Source: UBA5078 sp040384465
GTDB taxonomy: Bacteria; Pseudomonadota; Gammaproteobacteria; Pseudomonadales; Pseudohongiellaceae
Length of the DNA: 64,000 nt
Reading direction: 5' to 3'
Assembly: GCA_040384465.1 (NCBI GenBank)
Contig: JAZKJF010000002.1
Span: 186,001 to 250,000, forward strand
Below, piece by piece: positions 35,907-44,301 of this stretch (its first letter is position 1; each line of letters starts with the position of its first letter). The position numbers were made by a program, and so were the translations under genes. The notes beneath the pieces were generated by a model. It was not told the DNA's origin, did not search any database, and saw nothing but the letters and a program-made list of their open reading frames with translations.

Positions 35907-37008
35907 AAATCGTAAGGCGCAGGGCCGGGCGTTCAGCCCCATGAGTCTGTCGTTTCTCGACGTCATGTCCTGCGGCTTTGGTGCCGTCGTGCTCATCTTC
36001 TTGATTCTTGACCACCAGATTTCCGAGCAGCGGCAGACCGTGACCACCGACCCTAATATGGTGACCGAGGTCAGGCTTCTAGAGGAGGAGATTCTTGAGG
36101 GACAGCAGAATCTGGTGCAGATCAGAAACACGCTCGACGATGTCAGCTTGGAAGTGGTCACGGCGCAAGGGCTGGCGGAACGCATTCAGCAGGAGATCAC
36201 CACCTTCCTCGATCAGCTCGCCGATCTCGAAAACAACACGCTGGCCAGCGACGAGAGCATGGAACAACTGCGTGCTGACATTCGTTCGCTTGAAGAAGAA
36301 TTGCAGCGCCTGCAAGCCAGTGCCATCGAAGAAACTGGCACCAGTGCCCGCGCGTTCGTCGGTGATGGGGACAGGCAATACCTCACGGGCATGTTTCTCG
36401 GCGGCAACCGCGTGCTGATTCTGGTCGACACCTCCGCCAGCATGCTGGACGAAACGCTGGTGAACATCATCCGTACCCGTAACATGTCCGAGGACAGCCG
36501 ACGCGGTGCGGAGAAATGGCAACGCGCCGTGCGCACGGTGGAATGGATCAGCAGCCAGCTGCCCGTGGCCAGCCAATACCAGATCTATGGTTTCAGCAAT
36601 GAGTACAAATCGGCGCTGGCGGGCACCGAGGGCACCTGGCTCGAAGTCGCGGATCGCGACGAACTCAACCGCAGCATCGAAGGCGTGAAGGATTTCCTGC
36701 CGGATCAGGGCACCAATCTCGCCAATGTTTTCCTGGCAGCCGCGCAATTGTCACCGCCGCCGGACAACATTTATCTGATCACCGACGGGCTTCCAACGCT
36801 CTCCAACAACCAGTCGTCGGACACCTTGATCACGCCCGCCAAAAGGCTTGAACTTTTCGAAGAGGCGGTAGAGTATCTTCCTCAGCGCACCCCGGTGAAC
36901 GTCATCCTTCTGCCCCTTGAGGGCGACCCCAGCGCTCCGGCAGCGTACTGGCAATTGGCACAGATAAGTCGAGGTTCATTCCTCACTCCAGCGCGAGACT
37001 GGCCATAA
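35893..37008 (+). CDS. Membrane-anchored von Willebrand A protein with ExbD-like helix (first copy)
   Basis: 371 residues. A basic N-terminus is followed by one helix (~18-39) reading S-F-L-D-V-M-S-C-G-F-G-A-V-V-L-I-F, with Asp23 at its start as in ExbD/TolR (F-I-D-V-M-L-V-L). A coiled coil follows (~58-145), then a vWA domain (~172-365) with the MIDAS motif D-T-S-A-S (Asp179) and the later Asp in I-T-D-G-L-P. N-in topology puts the vWA domain in the periplasm. It shares its architecture with the next gene, which begins at its last stop-codon base. Confidence 0.85.
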   Translation: MATNKNRKAQGRAFSPMSLSFLDVMSCGFGAVVLIFLILDHQISEQRQTVTTDPNMVTEVRLLEEEILEGQQNLVQIRNTLDDVSLEVVTAQGLAERIQQEITTFLDQLADLENNTLASDESMEQLRADIRSLEEELQRLQASAIEETGTSARAFVGDGDRQYLTGMFLGGNRVLILVDTSASMLDETLVNIIRTRNMSEDSRRGAEKWQRAVRTVEWISSQLPVASQYQIYGFSNEYKSALAGTEGTWLEVADRDELNRSIEGVKDFLPDQGTNLANVFLAAAQLSPPPDNIYLITDGLPTLSNNQSSDTLITPAKRLELFEEAVEYLPQRTPVNVILLPLEGDPSAPAAYWQLAQISRGSFLTPARDWP

Positions 37009-38015
37009 TGCGTAGACGAATAGACGATTCAGCAGAATCCTCCGCCATGTCGTTTCTCGACGTGATCTCCTGTGGTTTCGGGGCCATGATTTTGTTGCTG
37101 CTGATCACCGACATCTCCCCCTCCGTCACGGTGGAAAGCAATACAGTGCAGGAAATAACGCCGCCCATTTCCGATCTGCAGCAACAACTCTTCCAGATTC
37201 GTGGCGAGACGCAGATCGTGAATAACGATCTCAACGCGAAACGTGAACAGCTCTCCGCATTTCAGGATCGCATCGCCAATCTGCGGCGCGAACTCTCTGC
37301 CATTCAAGGGCAGTTCAACGCCTCCGACAGCATCGCCGAAGAACGTATTGAGGAAGCCGAGCAGCTCGCCGCCGCGAAGCAATCGCTGACCGACGAAATG
37401 CAGCGCCTGCTGGGCGAGGGCTCCACCCGCAAGAATAATCTGGTGGGCGGTATCCCGGTGGACAGCGAGTACATCATTTTCGTCATCGACACCTCGGGCA
37501 GTATGTTTCAGAACGCCTGGCCCAAGTTGCTGGAAGTCGTTGTCGACACGCTGGACGTGTATCCCGAAGTGAAAGGCATCCAGGTCATGAATGACGAAGG
37601 CGACTACATGTTCGATTCGTTTCGCGGCCAATGGATTCCCGACACACCCGCACGCCGCCAGACCATCATCAGCACGTTGCGCAACTGGAGCCCCTTCAGT
37701 GACAGCAGCCCGGTGGAAGGCGTGACGGCGGCGATCAACACTTACTACGCTCCCGACAAGAAAATCAGCGTCTATGTTATGGGCGATGACTTCCAGCCGG
37801 GCGGTTCCATCACCAATGTGATCGAGACCATAGATCGTCTCAATGCCAAAGACGAGAACGGTAATCCGATGGTGCGTATACATGGCATCGGTTTCCCGGT
37901 CATCTTTGCACTGGAGCCGCGTTACCATCAGAGCGTGTACCGTTATGCCAACCTGATGCGCGAACTGACCCAGCGCAATGGCGGCACTTTTGTCGGCTTG
38001 AACAGTTTCGAATGA
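37008..38015 (+). CDS. Membrane-anchored von Willebrand A protein with ExbD-like helix (second copy)
   Basis: 335 residues. The same layout as the preceding protein: helix ~15-34 with S-F-L-D-V-I-S-C-G-F-G-A (Asp18), coiled coil ~55-135, vWA domain ~155-330 with MIDAS D-T-S-G-S (Asp161). The vWA domains are divergent from each other while the helix is nearly identical, which points to selection on the helix. Start ATG overlaps the previous TAA by one base (TAATG). Confidence 0.87.
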   Translation: MRRRIDDSAESSAMSFLDVISCGFGAMILLLLITDISPSVTVESNTVQEITPPISDLQQQLFQIRGETQIVNNDLNAKREQLSAFQDRIANLRRELSAIQGQFNASDSIAEERIEEAEQLAAAKQSLTDEMQRLLGEGSTRKNNLVGGIPVDSEYIIFVIDTSGSMFQNAWPKLLEVVVDTLDVYPEVKGIQVMNDEGDYMFDSFRGQWIPDTPARRQTIISTLRNWSPFSDSSPVEGVTAAINTYYAPDKKISVYVMGDDFQPGGSITNVIETIDRLNAKDENGNPMVRIHGIGFPVIFALEPRYHQSVYRYANLMRELTQRNGGTFVGLNSFE

Positions 38016-38092
38016 ACGAAAACAATAACCCTGGCCGCAGCCGGGAACCTGTTAAGATCGGTTGCAGGTACTAGTGACAACGGAGAAATGCA

Positions 38093-38716
38093 GTGATTGG
38101 CGTGAACACCCTGAAGGTCCTTGGCCCCTTGTGCGCGGCGCTGCTGCTCAGTGCCTGTGGCGTGAATTCCGTGGTCGTAGAGGGAAGCTATCCCAGCCCC
38201 AACGTGCGGCCGATTCCGCTGACGCTGGGCGTGTTTTTCGACGATGAGCTGAAGGACTTCAGCTATATCGAATACACGGAGACGGGCAAGGAAGAATATG
38301 TGGTCGCCAGCGGTCAGACCCACATGCAGCTGTTCAATTCCCTGTTGCCCTCCATGTTTGAAAACGTCGTGGTGCTCGACAGTCTGGACGCGGCAGCAGG
38401 CGCTGAAGTGGATGCCGTGTTTGCGCCCAGCATCGAAGAGTTTCAGCTGGCACTTCCGCAAAAGACCCGTCTGGATGCTTACGAGGTCTGGGTGAAGTAC
38501 AACATGCGTTTGCTCGGCCCCGATGGCGCCTACATTGCTGACTGGGTAGTGACGTCCTATGGCAAGACGCCCACCGAATCGCTGCGTTCGGTAGAGGCTG
38601 GAATCAACGATGCAACGGTCGGCGCGCTGCGCGATCTGGCGTCGAATTTTACGCTCACCTTCAGGTCGGTGCCGGAAGTGAGTGACTGGCTGGAGGCCAA
38701 AGGGGCAGGTAACTGA
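38093..38716 (+). CDS. Lipoprotein of unknown function
   Basis: 207 residues from a GTG at 38093 with GGAGAAA 6 nt upstream. Lipobox L-L-L-S-A-C at ~22. A mature domain of mixed strands follows (P-L-T-L-G-V-F-F-D-D-E-L-K), with a segment V-D-A-V-F-A-P-S-I-E-E-F-Q reminiscent of lipoproteins that assemble envelope complexes. No family recognised. 77 nt after the second vWA gene, so still plausibly in the operon. Confidence 0.65.
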   Translation: MIGVNTLKVLGPLCAALLLSACGVNSVVVEGSYPSPNVRPIPLTLGVFFDDELKDFSYIEYTETGKEEYVVASGQTHMQLFNSLLPSMFENVVVLDSLDAAAGAEVDAVFAPSIEEFQLALPQKTRLDAYEVWVKYNMRLLGPDGAYIADWVVTSYGKTPTESLRSVEAGINDATVGALRDLASNFTLTFRSVPEVSDWLEAKGAGN

Positions 38717-38760
38717 TCGTCGTAACAGAAGCGTTCTCACTGAGCCGTTCACTGAAGTGC

Positions 38761-39483
38761 ATGCAGGGGCTGGATATGATGTCCGCGAGTCTTGCCAGAA
38801 TAAAAAAACCCGGTACAGATCTGTTCCGTCAGTGCTGCTTGCCGCTGCTTTTGTTGATGCTGTCCCTGTTCTTGTCAGCGTGTACCACCACCACGGTGGA
38901 TGAGTTCCGGCAGGGCGAGACGGGCATCGAGGCGCATCAGTCCATCGTCATTCTCGGTCGGCGCCAGGGCAGCACGTATGAGACGCGCGAGGAGTTTGTT
39001 TCTTGCGTTGGTGAGCGTGTGGCACGTGGCACAGAGGCCATTCGTGTGATCCCCGAAAAAGAATTCATCGATTCATTATTCCCCTGGTTTGAACCTCGCA
39101 CCGCGCCGCTGCGTACCAGCGATCTGCAGGCGCTGATGGAAGAGCCTCTGGTCGCCCAGAAGATCACCGAGTACGGCATCCGCTACATCGTCTGGGTGGA
39201 CGGGCAAACCGAGACCAGCAACCGCATGGGCTCCATCTCCTGCGCCGTCGGCCCGGGTGGCGGTGGTTGCTTCGGCTTTGGTTCATGGGAAGACGATTCG
39301 AATTTTGATGCGCGAGTCTGGGACGTGTCGTCCTTCGCGTCCGTGGGCACCATCAGCACCGATTCCTCGGGGCAATCCTATGTGCCCGCCGTCGTGGTGC
39401 CCATTCCCCTGATTGCCCGTGTCGAGGCGAACGCCTGCAGCAGTCTTGCCGCGCAGCTGCAACAGTTCGTCAATGGCGGTTGA
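38761..39483 (+). CDS. Lipoprotein of unknown function
   Basis: 240 residues. Signal ends L-F-L-S-A-C (Cys ~41). The mature part contains E-F-V-S-C-V-G-E-R, a Y-G-I-R-Y-I-V-W-V-D-G strand and a Cys/Gly-rich turn S-C-A-V-G-P-G-G-G-G-C-F-G-F-G. The paired Cys suggest a periplasmic disulfide. Alternative ATGs at 38776 and 38779 are in frame. 44 nt after the previous lipoprotein gene. Confidence 0.65.
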   Translation: MQGLDMMSASLARIKKPGTDLFRQCCLPLLLLMLSLFLSACTTTTVDEFRQGETGIEAHQSIVILGRRQGSTYETREEFVSCVGERVARGTEAIRVIPEKEFIDSLFPWFEPRTAPLRTSDLQALMEEPLVAQKITEYGIRYIVWVDGQTETSNRMGSISCAVGPGGGGCFGFGSWEDDSNFDARVWDVSSFASVGTISTDSSGQSYVPAVVVPIPLIARVEANACSSLAAQLQQFVNGG

Positions 39484-39498
39484 TAGAAAGGCGTAGCG

Positions 39499-40980
39499 AT
39501 GAGAACCATGAATCACACTCCACAAAAATTCGCCCTCGTCGGCCTGCTGCTGACGGGTTCGGTGCTGCTCACGTCCTGCGCGGTGAACCCTGCCACGGGG
39601 CAGGGCAACATCGTGATGATGTCCGAGAAGCGCGAGCTGGAGATCGGCAAGGAAGAACATGACAAGGTGATGCAGAGCAGCGCCGTCATGACTGACGAAG
39701 AACTCACTGCCTATGTCAACGAAGTCGGCCAGCGCCTCGCCGCTGTCAGCCACCGCAGCGACCTCACCTATACTTTCACCGTCATCGACAGCCCCGAGAT
39801 CAACGCCTTTGCGCTGCCCGGCGGCTACGTCTACGTCAACCGTGGCCTGCTCACCTATCTGAACTCAGAAGCCGAACTCGCCGCTGTGCTCGGCCACGAG
39901 ATTGGTCACATCACGGCACGACACGCGGTGCAGCAACAGTCCAGCGGCAAGCTGGCCAGCATCGCTGCTGGAGTCGGTGGAATCGTCGCCGCAGTGGCGA
40001 CCGGCAGTGGCTACATCGGCTCGCAGATCATGGACGTCGGCTCACTGTGGGCACAGGCAGGATTGAGTGGCTTCGGCCGGGAGCACGAACTGGAGGCCGA
40101 CAGCCTCGGCGCTGAATATCTGCTGGCGGCCGGTTACGACCCGCAGGCCGTGATCCGCGTCGTCACCGTGCTCAAGAACCAGGAAGATTTCAACACCAAG
40201 GTCGCCAACCAGCAGCCGAGTTACCACGGCTTGTTCGCGACGCACCCGCGCAACGACACCCGTCTGCAGGAAGCCGTGGCCAGCGTCGGTGCGCTCCCGG
40301 TCACCCAGGCCACACTGGTCGACAACCAGAAATTCCGCGAGAAGATGGACGGCCTCATCGTCGGCGAGAGTCAGGCACTGACCGGCAGTGAAGCCCGCAA
40401 CCGCTACTACCAGGAATTGCTGGGCTACACGATGGTATTCCCCAACGAGTGGACCATCGCGGAGACCCCGACCACCGTCTCCGCCACGGGGGCTGAAGGC
40501 AACGCCGGGCTGCGGGTGGAAGTGCAGCGCATGCAGGAAAGCATCGAGCCGCGCCTGTTCATCCGCGACAAGCTCGGCATCGCCAACCTGCAAAAAACCG
40601 AAGACCTCAGCCAGTTCCGCTTGATCGGCTACACCGGCGTCGCGAACACCAACGGCACGCCGCAACGCGTCGCGGTCATCTACATGGGCCCGCGCGTCTT
40701 CATCTTCACCGGCGATATCAAGGACGCCGCGAGGCAGGACGAACTCGACGAGCAACTGCTGGCGTCCATCCGCACCTTCCGCGCCATCCAGAACAACGAG
40801 CGCTTCTCCGGCAACGAGAGCCGCCTCCGCTATGTACAAGTCGGCGAAGACTTCAGCTTCCCCGCGCTGGCGCGTATGAGCCCCATCGCCAACTACCCCG
40901 AAGAAACCCTGCGCCTCCTCAACGGCTACTACCCCACCGGCGACCCCAAGCCCGGCGAGTGGATCAAAATCGTCGAATGA
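39499..40980 (+). CDS. M48-family metalloprotease, lipoprotein
   Basis: 493 residues. Lipobox L-L-T-S-C at ~27. Peptidase M48 core: N-A-F-A-L-P-G-G-Y-V-Y-V-N-R-G-L-L, zinc motif H-E-I-G-H and third-ligand region E-H-E-L-E-A-D. The N-terminal half resembles BepA/YcaL-type outer-membrane quality-control proteases. A C-terminal ~170-residue domain (Y-Y-Q-E-L-L-G-Y-T-M-V-F-P-N) is separate. Last gene of the rightward run, 15 nt after the lipoprotein; a REP element follows 23 nt after its stop. Confidence 0.9.
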   Translation: MRTMNHTPQKFALVGLLLTGSVLLTSCAVNPATGQGNIVMMSEKRELEIGKEEHDKVMQSSAVMTDEELTAYVNEVGQRLAAVSHRSDLTYTFTVIDSPEINAFALPGGYVYVNRGLLTYLNSEAELAAVLGHEIGHITARHAVQQQSSGKLASIAAGVGGIVAAVATGSGYIGSQIMDVGSLWAQAGLSGFGREHELEADSLGAEYLLAAGYDPQAVIRVVTVLKNQEDFNTKVANQQPSYHGLFATHPRNDTRLQEAVASVGALPVTQATLVDNQKFREKMDGLIVGESQALTGSEARNRYYQELLGYTMVFPNEWTIAETPTTVSATGAEGNAGLRVEVQRMQESIEPRLFIRDKLGIANLQKTEDLSQFRLIGYTGVANTNGTPQRVAVIYMGPRVFIFTGDIKDAARQDELDEQLLASIRTFRAIQNNERFSGNESRLRYVQVGEDFSFPALARMSPIANYPEETLRLLNGYYPTGDPKPGEWIKIVE

Positions 40981-41003
40981 CCCTTCACGCCCCCGCCGCA
41001 CCC

Positions 41004-41027
41004 TGTAGGAGCCTGCCCTGCAGGCGA
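41004..41027 (+). repeat. REP element after the M48 protease gene
   Basis: 24-bp copy beginning TGTAGGAGCC and ending CAGGCGA, identical to 3114-3137 and 51161-51184 (inverted). Orientation is forward relative to the upstream gene. Confidence 0.9.
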
Positions 41028-41110
41028 TATTTTTCATATGTGCTATATATGGAATGCAGGAGCGCTGTGCAACAATGGAACCACTTTGGTTCCTTTTCGA
41101 TGTGAACGCT

Positions 41111-41356
41111 ATGCCAACTACTATGACGTTAAAAAATATTCCAGATGCTGTGTATGAGCGCCTGAAGACCTCCGCCGAGATGCATCGGCGCAGCATGAAC
41201 AGTGAGGCAATTGTGTGTCTTGAGTCTGTGTTGTTACCAACTAAGTTGAGCCCGGCGGAGCGTCTTGCTCGTGCACGTGACCTGCGAGCTGTGCTGCCCA
41301 AGGGGGAGTTTCTGGCAGAGGACATTGATGCTATGAAGCGTGAGGGCCGTCCATGA
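41111..41356 (+). CDS. FitA/VapB-like ribbon-helix-helix antitoxin
   Basis: 81 residues. The N-terminal Arc-type strand and helix (M-T-L-K-N-I-P-D-A-V-Y-E-R-L-K, R-R-S-M-N-S-E-A-I) match FitA-type antitoxins; the tail wraps the toxin. The ATG at 41111 is preferred over the upstream ATG at 41054. Its stop overlaps the toxin start (ATGA). Confidence 0.85.
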   Translation: MPTTMTLKNIPDAVYERLKTSAEMHRRSMNSEAIVCLESVLLPTKLSPAERLARARDLRAVLPKGEFLAEDIDAMKREGRP

Positions 41357-41751
41357 TTGTGGTTGACTCAAACGTGCTGGCGTACTTGTACGTGGCAGGG
41401 GAATTCACAGCGGCCGCTGAGTCGCTACTTGAAAGTGATCCCGAATGGGTTGCTCCGATCTTATGGCGTAGTGAATTCAGAAATATTATGGCTGGGTACA
41501 TTCGACGCAAACAGATTTCGTTTGAGCGAGCGATAGCCTTGCAGGCTGAAGCAGAAAGTCTGCTTGCCGGTGGCGAGTTCGAAGTGGAGTCGCAGACAGT
41601 GCTTGAGCTGGTGCGTGACAGTGATTGTTCTGCATATGATTGTGAATTCGTGGCACTAGCCATGAAATTGAATATCAATCTGGTCACGGCGGACAAGAAG
41701 CTCTTGCGCGCATTCCCGAAGCGAGCAGTTAAGCTCTCAGCAGCGTACTGA
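41353..41751 (+). CDS. PIN-domain toxin (VapC family)
   Basis: 132-residue ribonuclease-type toxin. PIN acidic residues are visible: V-V-D-S-N-V-L (Asp5), W-R-S-E-F, S-A-Y-D-C-E-F and T-A-D-K-K-L. Intact and translationally coupled to the antitoxin gene. Confidence 0.88.
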   Translation: MIVVDSNVLAYLYVAGEFTAAAESLLESDPEWVAPILWRSEFRNIMAGYIRRKQISFERAIALQAEAESLLAGGEFEVESQTVLELVRDSDCSAYDCEFVALAMKLNINLVTADKKLLRAFPKRAVKLSAAY

Positions 41752-41877
41752 TCAGGCAAGCATCTCCAGCAATACAGGGTGCCATATGTCGAGGTCTACA
41801 TTGCCGAGTTTTTCACCCAGGCGCATCTTGTCGACCGTTCGCAATTGGTCGAGCAGAATGCGTGCAGATTTGCGTTT
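41752..41877 (-). pseudogene. C-terminal remnant of a MazF/PemK-type toxin gene
   Basis: The minus strand encodes 41 residues then TGA: L-L-D-Q-L-R-T-V-D-K-M-R-L-G-E-K-L-G near its start and L-L-E-M-L-A at the end. This is the usual MazF/PemK C-terminus. No start codon or N-terminal half precedes it; an in-frame stop lies ~20 nt upstream. It begins at the base after the PIN toxin stop. Confidence 0.65.
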
Positions 41878-41923
41878 TAACGTCAGCTCCTTCCTCTTTC
41901 AATAACCTCCGGACCCCATTCCA

Positions 41924-43972
41924 TCACACCCCAAACACCAACACCTTCGCCGCCAGATTAAATCCCCCAGCCGGATACGCGACAAACTGCCGGCCTTCAA
42001 ATTCAAAACTCATCAGCGCCCCCTGCGGATGTGCGGGCACGGGGATCGACGAGACCAACTCGCCGCTGAGCTGGTCATAAGCGTTAAGAGTTCTGTACTG
42101 AGGTTCTTCTGGAATCAATTTGTACAGCACCGTGTGCTGTGTGAGCAGGTCGAGGAACCCGGTGGCCTCACGATCCGCCTCCTGCCCGCCGATCAGCAGC
42201 GTCGGCGTCGCCAGCAGATGCGTGCGCCGGTTCCAACCCAGATCGCCGTCAGGCACATGCTCTGCTCCTATCTCTGCGGCCAATGCTGCTGCCGGGCCGC
42301 GTCCGACCGGGCGAGGCTGTGGCCAGCTGTGTTCACCGTGCAGCAGATCGATGGCGGTGATGCGTCCCCAGGGCGGCGCAAACAGAGGCAAGGGGTACTT
42401 GCTGAAGGTGGTGCTTGCCGGATCTTTGGGGCGCCAGAACAGCGGTTTGACAACGAACATGTCATAGCGGGAATCGGCGGCAGTGGGCTCCACGGCATTG
42501 ATGAAAGGGTCAGTCACGGAGCTGACGAAAAGCTGCCCGGTTTGCTCGTTCACCACGGCGCCAGCCCAGCTCGCGCCGCCGATGTAGCCGGGCAGTTGCA
42601 GCGTGCCGAGACAGTCCTTGGTCTTGACCACCGGAGGCGTATAGAGCGGGCCGCAGCAGTATTGCTCCAGCACGCGCATGCTCTGTGCTTTCAGCGCAGG
42701 CGTGAAGTCGAGCACATTGGCCGCGACAGGTCGGCCGAGCAGGTCAAACCCCGGCTCTGGATACACACCTTGATGGTCGAACGGCAGCGGCTTGAGGGGA
42801 ATGGGTTGTGTGAGCGAGGCCCGCTCGCCCGGCACGCTGGACGCGGGCACTGGCACATCGATCAAGTCCCAGCGCGGCTGTCCTGTCTCGCGGTTGAACA
42901 CATAGGCGAACGCCTGCTTGGTCACCTGCACCACCAGCTTCTCGGTCTTGCCGTCGATGTGGAGATCCACCAGATTGGGTGCGGCGGGGATGTCATAGTC
43001 CCAGATGCCGTGGCGAATCAGCTGCTGAAACCAGCGCACTTTGCCGGTCGCGGCCTCCACGGCCACCAGTGTCTGACTGAAGAGATTGTTGCCGGGGCGA
43101 TGTCCTCCGAAAGAGTCGTTGTTGGCACTGCCCGTCGGCAAGTACACCAGCCCCAGTTGTTCATCGGCACTCATCAGGGTCCAGACATTGGCCTGACCGG
43201 CGCTGTCGTTGGAGTGGTGCGCCCATTCCTTTTCCGGATTCAGCCCCAGCGCGAGCATTTCCTCATGGGTGGGGATAGTGTTGAAACTCCACAGCGGCGC
43301 ACCCGTGATGGCATCAAACGCCTGCACGTTGCCCTTCGGCGGATGGGTTTCGTTGATGACATCGGGAATCGCGCAGCCCACGATCACCACGCCATTGCAT
43401 ACCATCGGAGACGAGGTCGCGCCGTAGCGCAGTGGCTTGCCGACGGGCGTGCTGTGGGTATGGAAAGACACCACGCCCGCAACCCCGAAAGTCTTGATGG
43501 GGGTGAGCGTATCCGGGTCCAGTGCCACCAGTTTGGCGTTGCCCTGGGCGAGGAATACGCGGGCATTGTTGCCGTGCTGGTCCTGCCAGTAGATCAGCCC
43601 GCGATGCAGGAAGCCGATCTGGGCCACCGAAAAATGCCGGTAAAGCTGCGGATCGTAGACGATGGGTTGGCCATCGGGATTCAGGGCCGGGGCCAGGGTA
43701 CGCAGATCGAACTTGGCCACCTGACTCGCAGCGGTGACGGTGTAAAGGAAGCTGCCAACCTTGATCGGCGTGCCCTCGTTGGGCCCGAACTGTTTGTTCG
43801 GAAGATCGGCGATGGGGATATCGTTGCAGGGCAGGTTCCACTCAGCCACCAGCGTGAGCTGCTGAAAGTTATCCCGGTTGAGCTGGGTCAGCGGAGTGAA
43901 GCGGTTGCTGCGGGTATCGCGGCCGCTGGCCCACCATTCCCCAGCTCCCTGATTGGCATAGATTGCGGTCAT
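41924..43972 (-). CDS. PQQ-dependent dehydrogenase-like quinoprotein, no signal peptide
   Basis: 682 residues of eight-bladed propeller type. N-terminal G-E-W-W-A-S-G-R-D-T-R-S-N-R-F-T-P-L-T-Q-L, tryptophan-docking motifs (D-A-I-T-G-A-P-L-W-S-F, E-A-A-T-G-K-V-R-W-F-Q-Q) and H-G-I-W-D-Y-D-I-P-A-A-P resemble membrane glucose/quinate dehydrogenases. The start at 43972 has AGGGAGA and no signal or membrane segment precedes it in frame, although relatives work in the periplasm. Substrate not predictable. Lies inside the accessory island. Confidence 0.8.
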   Translation of the reverse strand: MTAIYANQGAGEWWASGRDTRSNRFTPLTQLNRDNFQQLTLVAEWNLPCNDIPIADLPNKQFGPNEGTPIKVGSFLYTVTAASQVAKFDLRTLAPALNPDGQPIVYDPQLYRHFSVAQIGFLHRGLIYWQDQHGNNARVFLAQGNAKLVALDPDTLTPIKTFGVAGVVSFHTHSTPVGKPLRYGATSSPMVCNGVVIVGCAIPDVINETHPPKGNVQAFDAITGAPLWSFNTIPTHEEMLALGLNPEKEWAHHSNDSAGQANVWTLMSADEQLGLVYLPTGSANNDSFGGHRPGNNLFSQTLVAVEAATGKVRWFQQLIRHGIWDYDIPAAPNLVDLHIDGKTEKLVVQVTKQAFAYVFNRETGQPRWDLIDVPVPASSVPGERASLTQPIPLKPLPFDHQGVYPEPGFDLLGRPVAANVLDFTPALKAQSMRVLEQYCCGPLYTPPVVKTKDCLGTLQLPGYIGGASWAGAVVNEQTGQLFVSSVTDPFINAVEPTAADSRYDMFVVKPLFWRPKDPASTTFSKYPLPLFAPPWGRITAIDLLHGEHSWPQPRPVGRGPAAALAAEIGAEHVPDGDLGWNRRTHLLATPTLLIGGQEADREATGFLDLLTQHTVLYKLIPEEPQYRTLNAYDQLSGELVSSIPVPAHPQGALMSFEFEGRQFVAYPAGGFNLAAKVLVFGV

Positions 43973-44301
43973 TGGCGTCTCCCTGTGTTGTTGATCCTTG
44001 CCGGGGTTTGCGGGAGCAACAGGCTAACTCATTCGGCGGGGATGGAGTGTGTAATTTGATACGTCTGTCCGGATAGGGGCTCTGCCGTGAGATGCGGCCT
44101 CACATTCGCATGCACACGCAGGCATTCCGCTGACCTTCATTGACCAAACTGAAAAGCTGTCCTATCTATTTATTCATATCTTAGTGATTCAACGTAGCCA
44201 ATCATTCCGCGTTACGAGAATGGTAATGGCTTTCTTCCGCCCACCCAAAGCCTGATTCGGATGGGCAGCACATTTCTACGCAAAAGGAGCATTGCAAAGG
44301 A
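43973..44301. other. Intergenic region without a recognised feature
   Basis: 329 bp between divergent starts of the quinoprotein and AlbA_2 genes. Presumably holds both promoters; no clear -35/-10 pair, repeat or small gene could be supported. Confidence 0.4.

Noticed and set aside
34503..36185. 560-codon open frame antisense to the actin-like and vWA genes
   Set aside because: The plus-strand genes have coupled starts and recognisable motifs; the antisense product has none.
25888..40980. Zorya-type defence system (ZorA/ZorB use MotA/MotB-like proteins)
   Set aside because: No ZorC/D/E-like helicase or nuclease, and the ExbD-like helices carry vWA domains rather than an OmpA-like domain.
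42029..44059. 676-codon open frame opposite the quinoprotein gene
   Set aside because: Antisense shadow of a clear PQQ-type protein in GC-rich sequence.
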